DNA of 64,000 nt, taken from Paenibacillus sp. LHD-117 (GTDB lineage Bacteria > Bacillota > Bacilli > Paenibacillales > Paenibacillaceae). The notes beneath the pieces were generated by a model. It worked only from the letters and a program-made list of their open reading frames with translations. It ran no database searches and was not told where the DNA came from. The DNA is taken from positions 1 to 64,000 of the forward strand of contig NZ_JAVFVT010000017.1 in NCBI RefSeq assembly GCF_030929555.1, read 5' to 3'. Below, in pieces: positions 25,448 through 35,551 of the stretch; position 1 is the first letter of the stretch; each line of letters starts with the position of its first letter. Made by a program: the position numbers and the translations under genes.

Positions 25448-26195
25448 GCTCTAATTCACCTGCCTTGTAGGGTTTGGTCGCTCTTCTCGATTGGCTGTTG
25501 GTTACATCCTCCGGATTCATCTTAGAAATCATGGCTAACGTCGGCTGGCCCAGATATTCCATTACGTCCGCTTCCGTCTTGATTGTATCGTCCAAGTATT
25601 CGAGTAAAAAAACGATGCCTACGGCAAGCATGAGGGAGACGACGAATGCAATGGCGATGTTCAGCGGCACGTTCGGCGATACCGGACTTGGCTGATCGGT
25701 CAAGTTTGCTTCGTTCAGGATGGACACGTTCTCCACTTTGAAAATATGCTGGATCTCTTTGCGGAACACGTTCGATACGGCGTTCACCGTCTCGGCTGCT
25801 TTGCGATATTGCGTGTCCTGGACGACCAGTGTCATGACTTGCGTATTGTTGACGGAGCTGACTTTAATCATGCTTGCAAGCTCCTCGGCCGTGAATCCAA
25901 GCTCCGGATAGCCTTCCGCAACCTTGTCCAGGATTGCGGGCGTTTTGATAATTTCCTTGTATGTATCAATCATGCGAATGTTCGTATTGATTTGGTTGAG
26001 ATCCAGTTGTCCCGTCGCAAGCTGCGACGCGGTCTGGTTGACGATGATTTTCGTCGAGGCTTCGTATAGCGGATCCTTAAAGAAAAGGCTGAACACTGCC
26101 GCAATCGCGGAGCTAAGAAGCACTAGAATGAGAATGAACGGAAGCCGCTTGCGTATAATGGCCATGTACTGCCGAAGATCTAGTTCGTTAGACAC
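25428..26195 (-). CDS. Wzz/CapA-type chain-length modulator and kinase activator
   Basis: 255 residues, GTG start behind GGAGGAG. Two membrane helices (about 17-38 and 178-199) bracket an outside domain, the Wzz topology. The C-terminal cytoplasmic tail is short (DDTIKTEADVMEYLGQPTLAMI) and serves to activate the adjacent BY-kinase. The upstream gap to the SLH gene contains a terminator, so this gene may begin its own transcript. Confidence 0.9.
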   Translation of the reverse strand: MSNELDLRQYMAIIRKRLPFILILVLLSSAIAAVFSLFFKDPLYEASTKIIVNQTASQLATGQLDLNQINTNIRMIDTYKEIIKTPAILDKVAEGYPELGFTAEELASMIKVSSVNNTQVMTLVVQDTQYRKAAETVNAVSNVFRKEIQHIFKVENVSILNEANLTDQPSPVSPNVPLNIAIAFVVSLMLAVGIVFLLEYLDDTIKTEADVMEYLGQPTLAMISKMNPEDVTNSQSRRATKPYKAGELERVTIEK

Positions 26196-26302
26196 TTATT
26201 ACTCCTCCATTAGGCATAAGATGTAACGTTCTGTCATGCCTTGAGAACTATTAATAACCTCATATTAACTCATAAATCGGGACAATTTTACACATTTAAC
26301 AA

Positions 26303-26340
26303 AAAAATCTCCCTCCCATCCACATGGGAGGAAGATTTTG
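26303..26340 (-). terminator. Intrinsic terminator after the SLH gene
   Basis: On the minus strand AAATCTTCCTCCCAT, GTGG, ATGGGAGGGAGATTT form a 15-bp stem with one mismatch, followed by a T-run. It ends the SLH-protein transcript and separates it from the Wzz-like gene. Confidence 0.88.
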
Positions 26341-26398
26341 TTACTGTTCTTTAGGACTATTTTCCTTATTTAGTAAAACAGAAGAATATTAGTCCTTC

Positions 26399-28519
26399 TT
26401 AAGCTTCGAAATTAAACGCGCGGTAAATGATAACGGCCGCTTGAGCGCGGGTTGCACTGGCATTCGGCGCGAATTGGCCATTGTTGCCAACGACGATCTC
26501 ATGGTTAGCCGCGAACGCAACGCCTTGCTTCAAGGATTCCGAGATGGCGCCGGCGTCGGAGAAACCTTCCAGCGCCGCATTCACGTTGGCAACATCAGCC
26601 GTTCCATGAACCGCTTTAAGCGCGCGGGCGACCATTGTCGCCATCTCGGCGCGCGTAATGGATGCGTACGGATCAAAGGTTTTGGCCGAACGGCCGTTAA
26701 TAATGCCCGCTTGGGATGCAGCGGCAACGTAAGGTGCGAACCAATCGCCGGCTTTCACGTCTGTGAAGCTTTCTTTGGCATTAATGTTATCCAAATCAAG
26801 GGCATGCACCAGCATCTTCGCGAATTCAGCGCGCGTTACGTTAGCCGACGGGTCAAATACACCTTCTGCTTTGCCGTTGATTGCACCTTTGGCGGCGATG
26901 ACTTCAATGGCGCGACCGGCCCATGCCTCTACGTCTGCCGTATCGCCAAACGATACTTTGTTCTCGACGACGACATAGGAAGAGAATTGATCACGGGACT
27001 CGACAATGGAATTGCCTTCGACTTTGCCGCCTTGGATCTGCAGCTTGCCGTCGACGATCTTGGCAACGGATAACAGCTCCGTGTCTACGCCTTCGGTGTT
27101 GCCGAGCGGGATGCTAATCGTAATAGGCTGGCTGAACGATGTTGTTGCTACTCCGCCAACCGTCAGGTTGAAGTCGTACACTTGGGAAACGGCTTGTTGA
27201 CCGCCCGTTACTTCTTCGCTTGCATCGGACTTGTTGATCGAGAAGTCGACTGCCTTGGAGAATGTGCCTCCGACTGGCAATCCAACCGTCAACCCGCCGA
27301 CTTTCAGGGAGATGCCCGTAAGACCTGCACTCGCCGCTTGCTGCATAACGGCTTCCGAGAGACCGATCTCGGCATTGTCCTCTGCCACATCGCCGAAGTC
27401 GATGGTCACGTTAAGAGCAGGCAGACTCTCGCCTGTCGCAGCTTGCAGAGCTGCTGCCGCTGCCGCGATACCCGCGATCGCGGACAACGCTTTGTTCTCG
27501 TCCAGCTTCAGCGTCGCTTTGCCATTCTCGACGGTTACCGTGCTCGCCAAGTTAGACAGCTTGTCCACAACGGCTTGAGCTTCCTGAACGGCCGCGGCAA
27601 CAAGCGCCGCTTTCTCTTCGTCAGATGCGGTTGCGAGCTTGTCTTTTAGTTCGTCAAGCTTCTTGTTCAGTTCGGTTACGGAAGCTGGCAGTTCTACGAC
27701 AGGAGGAGTCGAAGGCCCCGTTACCGGCGGCGTGTCGATGTCAGTCATCTCTTCATAAGCCGCGAACAGAGCAAGGGCAGCATTCAAGAACGTCTCGTTA
27801 TTGTTCACCGCAGCTTTGAGTGCCGAAATGGTCGATTGTACGTCTTCCGTCGTTATCCCGTAATAAAGGAATACCGTTTTTACCGGATTAGTTCCCGCCG
27901 GCATGTTCGCCAATGCTTGCTCGAACAGTTCGTTGAAGCCTTCCGGATCGGTTAGAAGCGCCGCCAATTGCGTAAGCGTTTTGGACTCCAAGATATCCAT
28001 CGCTTCTTCTTGCGCAAGCATGAAGTAGCTTACGATATCCTCGACCGTCAGATCGCTAACACCTGCCGCAGCCGCATACTCGCTAAGCTCTTGGTTGTAT
28101 GCAAGGCGGAGCGCCTCCAGATCCGTCAGATTCGGATCATAGGTCAAGCTTAACGCGTCTACGAATAGATTTTTCAGTACGGCACTTTTCGCGGGTTGCT
28201 CACCTACTTCGATATCCTTCATAAACTTCTCGACGATGGGTTGCGCGATTGCTCCTTTGGTGCTGTTCGGAATGCCGTTAATGGCCGCACGAAGCGCTTG
28301 GACAGCACCCAGGCCGCCTGTCTCGATAAGTGCAGCACGAAGCGCTGTTACTTTCGTCGTTACCGTTGAGCTTGGGAATGAAGCCGCAGCCGCATAAGCC
28401 ACTCCATCAAATCCCAGCTTCTCAGCCAACCCCTTGTTGCTGAGAGGAATTCCCGCGAATGCGGACATCGCTACGCTGGTCGCGATTGTCGTAATCGCTA
28501 GTTTTCTTCTTAATGTCAC
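26399..28519 (-). CDS. S-layer homology (SLH) domain surface protein
   Basis: 706 residues from the GTG at 28519, placed nine bases after GAGG; a TTG six bases earlier is too close to that site. Signal peptide about 1-43. The long middle part is helical and Ala-rich with a Pro/Thr spacer (DIDTPPVTGPSTPPV), then a beta-rich region. Three SLH repeats fill the C-terminus (about 525-706), marked by FDPSANVTRAEFAKML, FDPYASITRAEMATMV and FAPNASATRAQAAVII. SLH domains bind pyruvylated secondary cell-wall polymers. Its place inside the exopolysaccharide locus hints at a link between S-layer and polymer. Confidence 0.9.
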   Translation of the reverse strand: MTLRRKLAITTIATSVAMSAFAGIPLSNKGLAEKLGFDGVAYAAAASFPSSTVTTKVTALRAALIETGGLGAVQALRAAINGIPNSTKGAIAQPIVEKFMKDIEVGEQPAKSAVLKNLFVDALSLTYDPNLTDLEALRLAYNQELSEYAAAAGVSDLTVEDIVSYFMLAQEEAMDILESKTLTQLAALLTDPEGFNELFEQALANMPAGTNPVKTVFLYYGITTEDVQSTISALKAAVNNNETFLNAALALFAAYEEMTDIDTPPVTGPSTPPVVELPASVTELNKKLDELKDKLATASDEEKAALVAAAVQEAQAVVDKLSNLASTVTVENGKATLKLDENKALSAIAGIAAAAAALQAATGESLPALNVTIDFGDVAEDNAEIGLSEAVMQQAASAGLTGISLKVGGLTVGLPVGGTFSKAVDFSINKSDASEEVTGGQQAVSQVYDFNLTVGGVATTSFSQPITISIPLGNTEGVDTELLSVAKIVDGKLQIQGGKVEGNSIVESRDQFSSYVVVENKVSFGDTADVEAWAGRAIEVIAAKGAINGKAEGVFDPSANVTRAEFAKMLVHALDLDNINAKESFTDVKAGDWFAPYVAAASQAGIINGRSAKTFDPYASITRAEMATMVARALKAVHGTADVANVNAALEGFSDAGAISESLKQGVAFAANHEIVVGNNGQFAPNASATRAQAAVIIYRAFNFEA

Positions 28520-28596
28520 TTTCAATCACCTCTATATTAGTAATAGTGCATTCGCCGGCAATGGGCGAACGGCTAATAAAACCTAATCGTTCGGGT

Positions 28597-29388
28597 CTAT
28601 CTGGCGAACAGGGCGGACCACAGCTTCTTAACCGCGCCTTTGGATGCCGATGATACGGCCATCGGAGGTTGCTCGCCGAAAGGCTTGTCCTCCAAGACGT
28701 TTGCGGCATTCGCTTGCAAATACGCTGTCCATGACGCTCCCATCGTCCTCTCGATGGCCGCGTATGCCTCGCGCATGCGGAAACCGCGCCGCAGCGCATG
28801 ATGAGCATCGGAAGAGACCAGATGGATGTTTCCGCGCTTCAGGAACTCCCAAGAGGCTTGTTCGATTCGCTTGCCGAATCCTCCGAGCAGAGAATGGGTA
28901 GTGACCTGCGCGTATGCGCCGAGATCGATGAGCTCCTCTAGCCGTTCCGGATGCTGCACCACCTCGGCGTTGCGCTCCGGATGGGCAATGACGGGCAAGA
29001 GGCCCATGATCGCAAGCTCATGCACAAGATCCGGCATTCCCTTCGGAATCCGGGACGAAGGCATTTCTAAGAGCACGAATTTGGAGCCAGCCATCGTAAG
29101 CAGCTCATGGCGATGCCAGGCATCGAGCAGATCGTCATGCACGCGGATCTCCTGACCGGTGTGGACGGAGACGGGGATACCCGATTCCGTCAACCTTTCA
29201 TTTAACTCGTCTACTAGCCGAATCACGCCGCCCGCCGGGTTCATGTACGTCCCATTGGCATGGTGCGGCGTTGCGATGAGCGCCGTGATTCCTTCTTGGC
29301 TTGCCGCGCGAGCCAAGTCCAGAGCGTCCTCGATGCTTGCGGCGCCATCATCGATTCCGGGAAGAATATGCGTATGGATGTCTATCAT
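28597..29388 (-). CDS. CpsB/YwqE-type PHP tyrosine-protein phosphatase
   Basis: 263 residues from the ATG at 29388 (AGGGAG upstream; the longer frame has no such site). PHP metal-binding motifs: MIDIHTHILPGIDDGA, IATPHHANGTY, ERNAEV after HP, and SSDAHHALRR. Removes phosphate from the BY-kinase tyrosine cluster and so resets chain-length control. First gene of the exopolysaccharide region next to its presumed promoter. Confidence 0.93.
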   Translation of the reverse strand: MIDIHTHILPGIDDGAASIEDALDLARAASQEGITALIATPHHANGTYMNPAGGVIRLVDELNERLTESGIPVSVHTGQEIRVHDDLLDAWHRHELLTMAGSKFVLLEMPSSRIPKGMPDLVHELAIMGLLPVIAHPERNAEVVQHPERLEELIDLGAYAQVTTHSLLGGFGKRIEQASWEFLKRGNIHLVSSDAHHALRRGFRMREAYAAIERTMGASWTAYLQANAANVLEDKPFGEQPPMAVSSASKGAVKKLWSALFAR

Positions 29389-29763
29389 GCTGACTACACT
29401 CCCTAACAGAAAATCGGCAACCAAAGCCGAGGGCCCACGACAAAAGACACAAAATGTATCATCATTCTAGTATTTTCGGCACTCATAGACAGCGGACGAC
29501 GATTTTTTACCTCAACAATTACTAGTATATATTAGATTTTCCTTGGTGGTAAAGTAAATAATTGGCTATGTAAACGTTTTACTAGCTTTTGTTTCAGATT
29601 TCGTTCAGTTTTTTGTGACCAATGTCTTACGACTAGAGCATCGGCAGGAGGTCTTAAGAAATAATTCTCTGGACTCATTCCGGAGGACTCTACCGCTTAC
29701 CCTCATTTCTGCATCAAATCGGAAGCGCTCGGGTTCCGGGAGGCAGACATAAGCCGGCTGCAT
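29389..29763. promoter_or_regulatory. Intergenic control region of the exopolysaccharide locus
   Basis: About 375 AT-rich bases without a credible gene. On the minus strand TTTACC and TATACT are spaced by 18 bases around 29525-29555 and could drive the PHP phosphatase gene. The palindromic stretch TGTAAACGTTTTAC at 29569-29582 resembles a catabolite-control (cre) site in 12 of 14 positions and lies just upstream of that promoter. Both are weak calls. A short open frame at 29605-29790 begins inside the lysS terminator and is judged spurious. Confidence 0.4.
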
Positions 29764-29810
29764 GCAAAAAAAATAAGACCGCTCAGCCAAATCGGCTAAG
29801 CGGTCTTGCG
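29764..29810 (-). terminator. lysS terminator
   Basis: On the minus strand AAGACCGCTTAGCCG, ATTTG, GCTGAGCGGTCTT form a long stem followed by ATTTTTTTT. It lies 15 bases after the lysS stop. Confidence 0.92.
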
Positions 29811-29824
29811 CGCAATAACAACTA

Positions 29825-31384
<1,560 letters not shown>

Positions 31385-31385
31385 T

Positions 31386-31413
31386 CAAAAAGCTTCCTGC
31401 TAGGAAGCTTTCG
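31386..31413 (-). terminator. Terminator between greA and lysS
   Basis: On the minus strand GAAAGCTTCC, TAGCA, GGAAGCTTTTT form an 8 to 9-bp stem with a T-run. It lies 20 bases after the greA stop and 32 bases before the lysS start. Confidence 0.8.
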
Positions 31414-31432
31414 AAATCGGCGCTCGCGCACC

Positions 31433-31909
31433 TTATTTCTTGATATCGACGATTTTATATTGGATAATTCCCGCGGGCACGTTAACCTCAACGACCGTGC
31501 CTTTCTTCTTGCCGAGGATCGCTTTGCCTACGGGACTTTCATTCGAAATTTTATTCTGGAGCGGATCGGATTCCGCCGTGCCGACGATCGCGTATTCCAT
31601 CGTATCGCCGAACTCCAGGTCTTCCACCGTTACGATCGAACCGATGCTTACGGTATCGATGTCAATGTCGTCATTATTAATAATTCGCGCGTTGCGAAGC
31701 ATCTTCTCAAGCGTAATGATCCTGCCTTCGATAAAAGCTTGCTCGTTCTTCGCGTCCTCGTATTCCGAGTTCTCGCTAATATCACCGTAGCCGATTGCGA
31801 TCTTGATCCGTTCGGCAACTTCACGACGCTTGATCGACTTTAGATTCTCGAGCTCTTCTTCAAGCTTCTTGAGCCCGTCTTGAGTCAGAATGATTTGCTT
31901 ATCGTTCAT
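31433..31909 (-). CDS. greA: Transcription elongation factor GreA
   Basis: 158 residues, normal length. The N-terminal coiled coil (about 1-75) carries the acidic tip [17 protein letters not shown] that reaches the RNA polymerase active site and triggers cleavage of backtracked RNA. The C-terminal domain has [11 protein letters not shown] and [33 protein letters not shown] precedes the ATG. About 290 bases upstream separate it from dusB, holding a large hairpin. Confidence 0.96.
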   Translation of the reverse strand: MNDKQIILTQDGLKKLEEELENLKSIKRREVAERIKIAIGYGDISENSEYEDAKNEQAFIEGRIITLEKMLRNARIINNDDIDIDTVSIGSIVTVEDLEFGDTMEYAIVGTAESDPLQNKISNESPVGKAILGKKKGTVVEVNVPAGIIQYKIVDIKK

Positions 31910-32132
31910 CTTTCCGATTCTCCTGTCGTGTGACTAATTTTCATACCGTGTATGAATTCACTGTTACCTAATATATTACGCATTCAATCCGTCAGACCTA
32001 TCCCGAATAAAGCGCATTCTTTTATGAAGAAGTTTGATTTATATTGCACGATTATATTGCATGGTTTCCCGAATGTCAATCAAAGACAAACGATTCGGTG
32101 TGAGCTATTCTCACTAGTCTCGTAACCCAATG

Positions 32133-32185
32133 ACGACGTAAAGCGGTTACTGTCGACGAGTGTCGAATAACCGCTGAAACGTCGT
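32133..32185. other. Large hairpin downstream of dusB
   Basis: Nested inverted repeats: ACGACGT/ACGTCGT outside and AGCGGTTA/TAACCGCT inside, with a loop that contains GTCGAC and GTGTCGAA. There is no T-run on either strand, so it is not a standard intrinsic terminator, though it starts 14 bases after the dusB stop. The rest of the 31910-32198 gap is AT-rich with no gene. Confidence 0.6.
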
Positions 32186-32198
32186 ATTCAATTCCGGT

Positions 32199-33242
32199 TT
32201 AATGCATGATTTCCTCGGCGGAATCATCGTTCGATCGGACGGAAGCGGCGGCTGGAATTTCGTCCGCGGCTTCTTCGAGCGATGCGATGTACGTCTCCAG
32301 GATGGACACCATCCGGTCGCGGTCCGTCTCTTCCATGATGACGTCTTTGACGCGCGCGCCGCCAGGCAAGCCCTTCAGGTACCAGGCCAGATGCTTGCGC
32401 ATCTCGCGCACGGCGACCGCTTCGTTCTTGAGCGCGATCAGGCGGTCGAGGTGAAGGATCGCGACTTCCATCTTCTCGCGCGGCGTCGGGTCTCCGAGCA
32501 GCTCGCCGTTCTGCAGGTACTGAATCGTGCGATACAGCATCCATGGATTGCCGAGCGCGCCCCGTCCGATCATGACGCCGTCCACGCCGGTCGTATCCAG
32601 CATGCGCTTTGCGTCTTCGGGCGAGAAGACGTCGCCGTTGCCAATGACAGGAATGGAAACGTTGTTTTTGACATCCTTTATGATGTCCCAATTGGCTTTG
32701 CCCGTATACAGCTGCTCGCGCGTACGCCCGTGAACGCTGACCGCCTTGCCGCCGGCCCGCTCGACCGCCTTGGCGTTCTCGACGGCAAATACGTGCTCGT
32801 CGTCCCAGCCGATGCGCATCTTGACCGTGACCGGCTTATCTACGGCGTCCACGACGGAGGATACCATCTCGTAAATCTTGTTCGGATCGAGCAGCCAGCG
32901 GGCTCCCGCGTCGCACTTGGTGACCTTCGGCACCGGGCAGCCCATGTTAATATCTATAATATCGGCGTTCGTCTGCTTGTCTACGACCTTCGCGGCTTCC
33001 ACGAGCGATTCGCGGTCCCCTCCGAAAATTTGCAGGCTAAGCGGCTTCTCGCGCTCATCGACGAATAACATTTCCATCGTGCGTTTGTTGCCGTGCAGAA
33101 TCGCCTTGTCGCTCACCATCTCGGCGCAGACGAGGCCGGTTCCGAATTCTTTCGCAATTAAGCGAAAAGCGGGGTTGCACACGCCTGCCATCGGCGCCAG
33201 CACCACTCTGTTCTTCATCTCGATGTCTCCGATTTTCAGCAT
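32199..33242 (-). CDS. dusB: tRNA-dihydrouridine synthase B
   Basis: 347 residues. FMN enzyme that reduces uridine in the tRNA D-loop. LAPMAGVCNPAFRLIAKEFG, INMGCPVPKVTKCDAGARWLLDP (the Cys in GCP is the proton donor), VKMRIGWDD, VHGRTREQLYTGKANWDII and GVMIGRGALGNPWM are diagnostic. It starts 9 bases after the small Xre regulator, as in B. subtilis yazB-yacF. Confidence 0.95.
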   Translation of the reverse strand: MLKIGDIEMKNRVVLAPMAGVCNPAFRLIAKEFGTGLVCAEMVSDKAILHGNKRTMEMLFVDEREKPLSLQIFGGDRESLVEAAKVVDKQTNADIIDINMGCPVPKVTKCDAGARWLLDPNKIYEMVSSVVDAVDKPVTVKMRIGWDDEHVFAVENAKAVERAGGKAVSVHGRTREQLYTGKANWDIIKDVKNNVSIPVIGNGDVFSPEDAKRMLDTTGVDGVMIGRGALGNPWMLYRTIQYLQNGELLGDPTPREKMEVAILHLDRLIALKNEAVAVREMRKHLAWYLKGLPGGARVKDVIMEETDRDRMVSILETYIASLEEAADEIPAAASVRSNDDSAEEIMH

Positions 33243-33251
33243 GTCGCTTCC

Positions 33252-33464
33252 TTACTCCTCCTTAATCGTCATCAGTTCTTCGTAGCTGATGCCAAGCGTC
33301 TTCGCGATATGATGCAGCAGCTTAGGGTCGTTCTTGCGCGTACCGCGCTCCAGCGATCCAAGCACCGCTACCGAAACGCCCAGCTCCTTGGCCAGCTCCT
33401 GCTGTGTGTAGCCCTTCAGCTTCCTGAAGGCTCTGACGCGCTGCGCCAATTGATTGTTTTCCAT
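33252..33464 (-). CDS. Small Xre-type helix-turn-helix regulator (YazB-like)
   Basis: 70 residues that are almost entirely one Cro/CI-type HTH: RVRAFRKLKGYTQQELAKEL, GVSVAVLGSLERGTRKNDPK, then LHHIAKTLGISYEEL. Same place as B. subtilis yazB, between folK and dusB. It overlaps the end of folK by 49 bases in another frame. Target unknown; perhaps local control of the folate cluster. Confidence 0.88.
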   Translation of the reverse strand: MENNQLAQRVRAFRKLKGYTQQELAKELGVSVAVLGSLERGTRKNDPKLLHHIAKTLGISYEELMTIKEE

Positions 33465-33955
33465 AAGGTAATGCCATCCTTTCCTGCCTGAAGCGCCGCA
33501 ACGGATGTCGTGGACACCTGCTCATGCAGCGGATGCGAACTCGATATCACATCATGCAGCGGAACAAGCACGAAAGCCCGTTCCATCATGCGCGGATGCG
33601 GCAGCGTCAGCTCCTCTTGATCCATTCTGACATTATCGTATAGGAGGAGATCAAGGTCAATGGTTCTTGGTCCCCAACGTACGTGTCGAATTCTCCCGAG
33701 GAGGCTCTCCAAACGCAGCTGCGTGCGCAGCAGGTCGAGCGGCTGCAGCGCGGTGCTCACCGCGACCGCCATGTTCAGGAAAGCAGGCTGATCGGTATAG
33801 CCGACCGGGTCGGTCTCGTAGATGCCCGAGACTTGCGTGACGCGGATGCCCGGCTGGGCGTCCAGCTCCGCGATGGCGCGCATGAGATGCGCCTCTCGGT
33901 CTCCCAAGTTGGAGCCGAGCGCGATATATGCGTTATGCTCGTACTGTTGCGCCAT
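33416..33955 (-). CDS. folK: 6-hydroxymethyl-7,8-dihydropterin pyrophosphokinase
   Basis: 179 residues. Transfers pyrophosphate from ATP to 6-hydroxymethyl-dihydropterin. IALGSNLGDREAHL, VSGIYETDPVGYTDQPAFLN, LLGRIRHVRWGPRTIDLDLL and LPHPRMMERAFVLVPL are standard. It overlaps folB by 23 bases and the small regulator by 49, giving a tightly coupled operon. Confidence 0.96.
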   Translation of the reverse strand: MAQQYEHNAYIALGSNLGDREAHLMRAIAELDAQPGIRVTQVSGIYETDPVGYTDQPAFLNMAVAVSTALQPLDLLRTQLRLESLLGRIRHVRWGPRTIDLDLLLYDNVRMDQEELTLPHPRMMERAFVLVPLHDVISSSHPLHEQVSTTSVAALQAGKDGITLWKTINWRSASEPSGS

Positions 33956-34319
33956 GTCCGTCCCGCTTTCTCCGCAGCTCGATCGTCACGCCGTCGAAGT
34001 GAATCTCGAACGGCGGATGCGGCTTCGTCACTCGAACGGTCACTTCATTGATCATAGTATAAGCTTCCAGCACACGCGATGCAATGTGGCCGGCCAGCGC
34101 TTCGATGAGCTTGAACGGCGGGCCTTCCACAATCTCCTTCGTGAACGCGTGAAGCTCCGCGTAGTTAATGGTATAGTCCAAGTCGTCCGTTCGCGCCGCT
34201 CGATCAAGGTCCATGCTCAGCTCGAGGTCGACATAAAATTGTTGTCCCAGCTTATTCTCCTCTGGAAATACGCCGTGATAACCATAGAAGCGCATTCCGA
34301 TCACTTTCATGAGATCCAT
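33933..34319 (-). CDS. folB: Dihydroneopterin aldolase
   Basis: 128 residues from the ATG at 34319, 11 bases after AAGGAG; an upstream GTG overlaps that site. Motifs: IGMRFYGYHGVFPEENKLGQ with the active-site Tyr, LDYTINYAELHAF, LIEALAGHIA and VRVTKPHPPFEI. Produces 6-hydroxymethyl-dihydropterin and glycolaldehyde for FolK. Confidence 0.94.
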   Translation of the reverse strand: MDLMKVIGMRFYGYHGVFPEENKLGQQFYVDLELSMDLDRAARTDDLDYTINYAELHAFTKEIVEGPPFKLIEALAGHIASRVLEAYTMINEVTVRVTKPHPPFEIHFDGVTIELRRKRDGHGATVRA

Positions 34320-34358
34320 TATGTCTTTCACTCCTTCTATCGATAGGACGATGCCGGT

Positions 34359-35306
34359 TCAGCGATTCAAGTATTGAATCGCGTCCGTCATCAGCGCGGT
34401 GAGCTTCATCTCGCGCACGTCGTGCACGCGCACGATCTGGCAGCCGTGCGCGATGCCGAGGGCGACGGTCGCCGCCGTTCCCCAGGCGACCTCGTCCACC
34501 GGCAGATCCAGCGCCTGCCGGATGAACCGCTTGCGCGAGGTGCCGAGCAGCACCGGGTAGCCGAGCGCCGTCAGTTCCTGCAGGCGGCCGAGCAGCTCGA
34601 GGTTGTCCTCGTAGGTTTTGGCGAAGCCGATGCCGGGATCGAGCCAGATCCGGTCCTCGGCGACGCCAGCCGCCCGCGCGATGCCGATGCTGCCGTGCAG
34701 ATCGGCGAGCACATCCGGGACGAAGTCGTTGTAGTCCCGGGCATGCCTGTTGTGGCTGATGATGACGGGACAGCCATACTCCGCCGCCGCGGCGGCCATG
34801 TCGGGGTCGCCCTTGAGACCCCAGATGTCGTTGATGATATGGGCGCCTGCTTCCAGGGCGGCCCGGGCGGTCGACGCTTTGTAGGTATCGATCGATAGCG
34901 GGATATGCGGCAGCGCGGCTCGCACCGCCGCGATGACCGGCACGACACGGCCGATCTCTTCTTCCGCGCTGACGGCGGCGAAGCCCGGGCGGGTCGACTC
35001 GCCGCCAATGTCCAGAATGTCTGCGCCTTGCTCTACCATGCTGCGGGCATGGGCGACTGCCGCTTCTACGTCCATATATCGGCCGCCGTCCGAGAAGGAA
35101 TCGGGCGTTGCGTTCAAGATGCCCATGATCAGCGTCCGCTCTCCCAGCGACAGCTTCACGTTTCCGCTTCCGTCCAGGTCATAGGTTCGCTGCCAATAGG
35201 TAGGCCTTTGCGGTGACGCCTTTGTGATAGGCGGGGCGCCCGGGGCAGATTGCATTTGTATTGGCTTCGTTGGCGCCTGTCCTTCGGCTCGGTTCATGCT
35301 GTCCAT
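34359..35306 (-). CDS. folP: Dihydropteroate synthase
   Basis: 315 residues from the ATG at 35306, preceded by GGATGGAAGAGAG; a Met three codons on is an alternative. Joins p-aminobenzoate to dihydropterin pyrophosphate; target of sulfonamides. MGILNATPDSFSDGGRY, DIGGESTRPGF, PLSIDTYKASTARAAL, IINDIWG, DPGIGFAKTYEDNLELL and GTSRKRFI are all present. About 45 Pro/Gln-rich residues precede the barrel and are not part of the usual family length. A palindromic element separates it from pabC. Confidence 0.95.
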   Translation of the reverse strand: MDSMNRAEGQAPTKPIQMQSAPGAPPITKASPQRPTYWQRTYDLDGSGNVKLSLGERTLIMGILNATPDSFSDGGRYMDVEAAVAHARSMVEQGADILDIGGESTRPGFAAVSAEEEIGRVVPVIAAVRAALPHIPLSIDTYKASTARAALEAGAHIINDIWGLKGDPDMAAAAAEYGCPVIISHNRHARDYNDFVPDVLADLHGSIGIARAAGVAEDRIWLDPGIGFAKTYEDNLELLGRLQELTALGYPVLLGTSRKRFIRQALDLPVDEVAWGTAATVALGIAHGCQIVRVHDVREMKLTALMTDAIQYLNR

Positions 35307-35551
35307 CTCTCTTCCATCCCTTCTGAGGCTGTCGATTATTGTCCCTAAACGCTCCAATAAGCTCGATCGCTTTCAAGCTGTTCGCTATGGACGAGACTTG
35401 TCGTCCTCGCGCTCATCCTCTGCTTCCCATTCCACGGACCTCAGGGATGTTATCGGGACATTATTGTCCCTCTTCATATTGTAACGGTCTGAGCGGACCT
35501 TAAAGCGCAAATTTACTCTTGTTTTTACGCAATTAGGGGTGAATAACGGCT

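Noticed and set aside
29605..29790. 61-codon minus-strand frame between lysS and the phosphatase gene
   Set aside because: It begins inside the lysS terminator hairpin, lacks a ribosome site and has Cys-rich non-protein-like composition.
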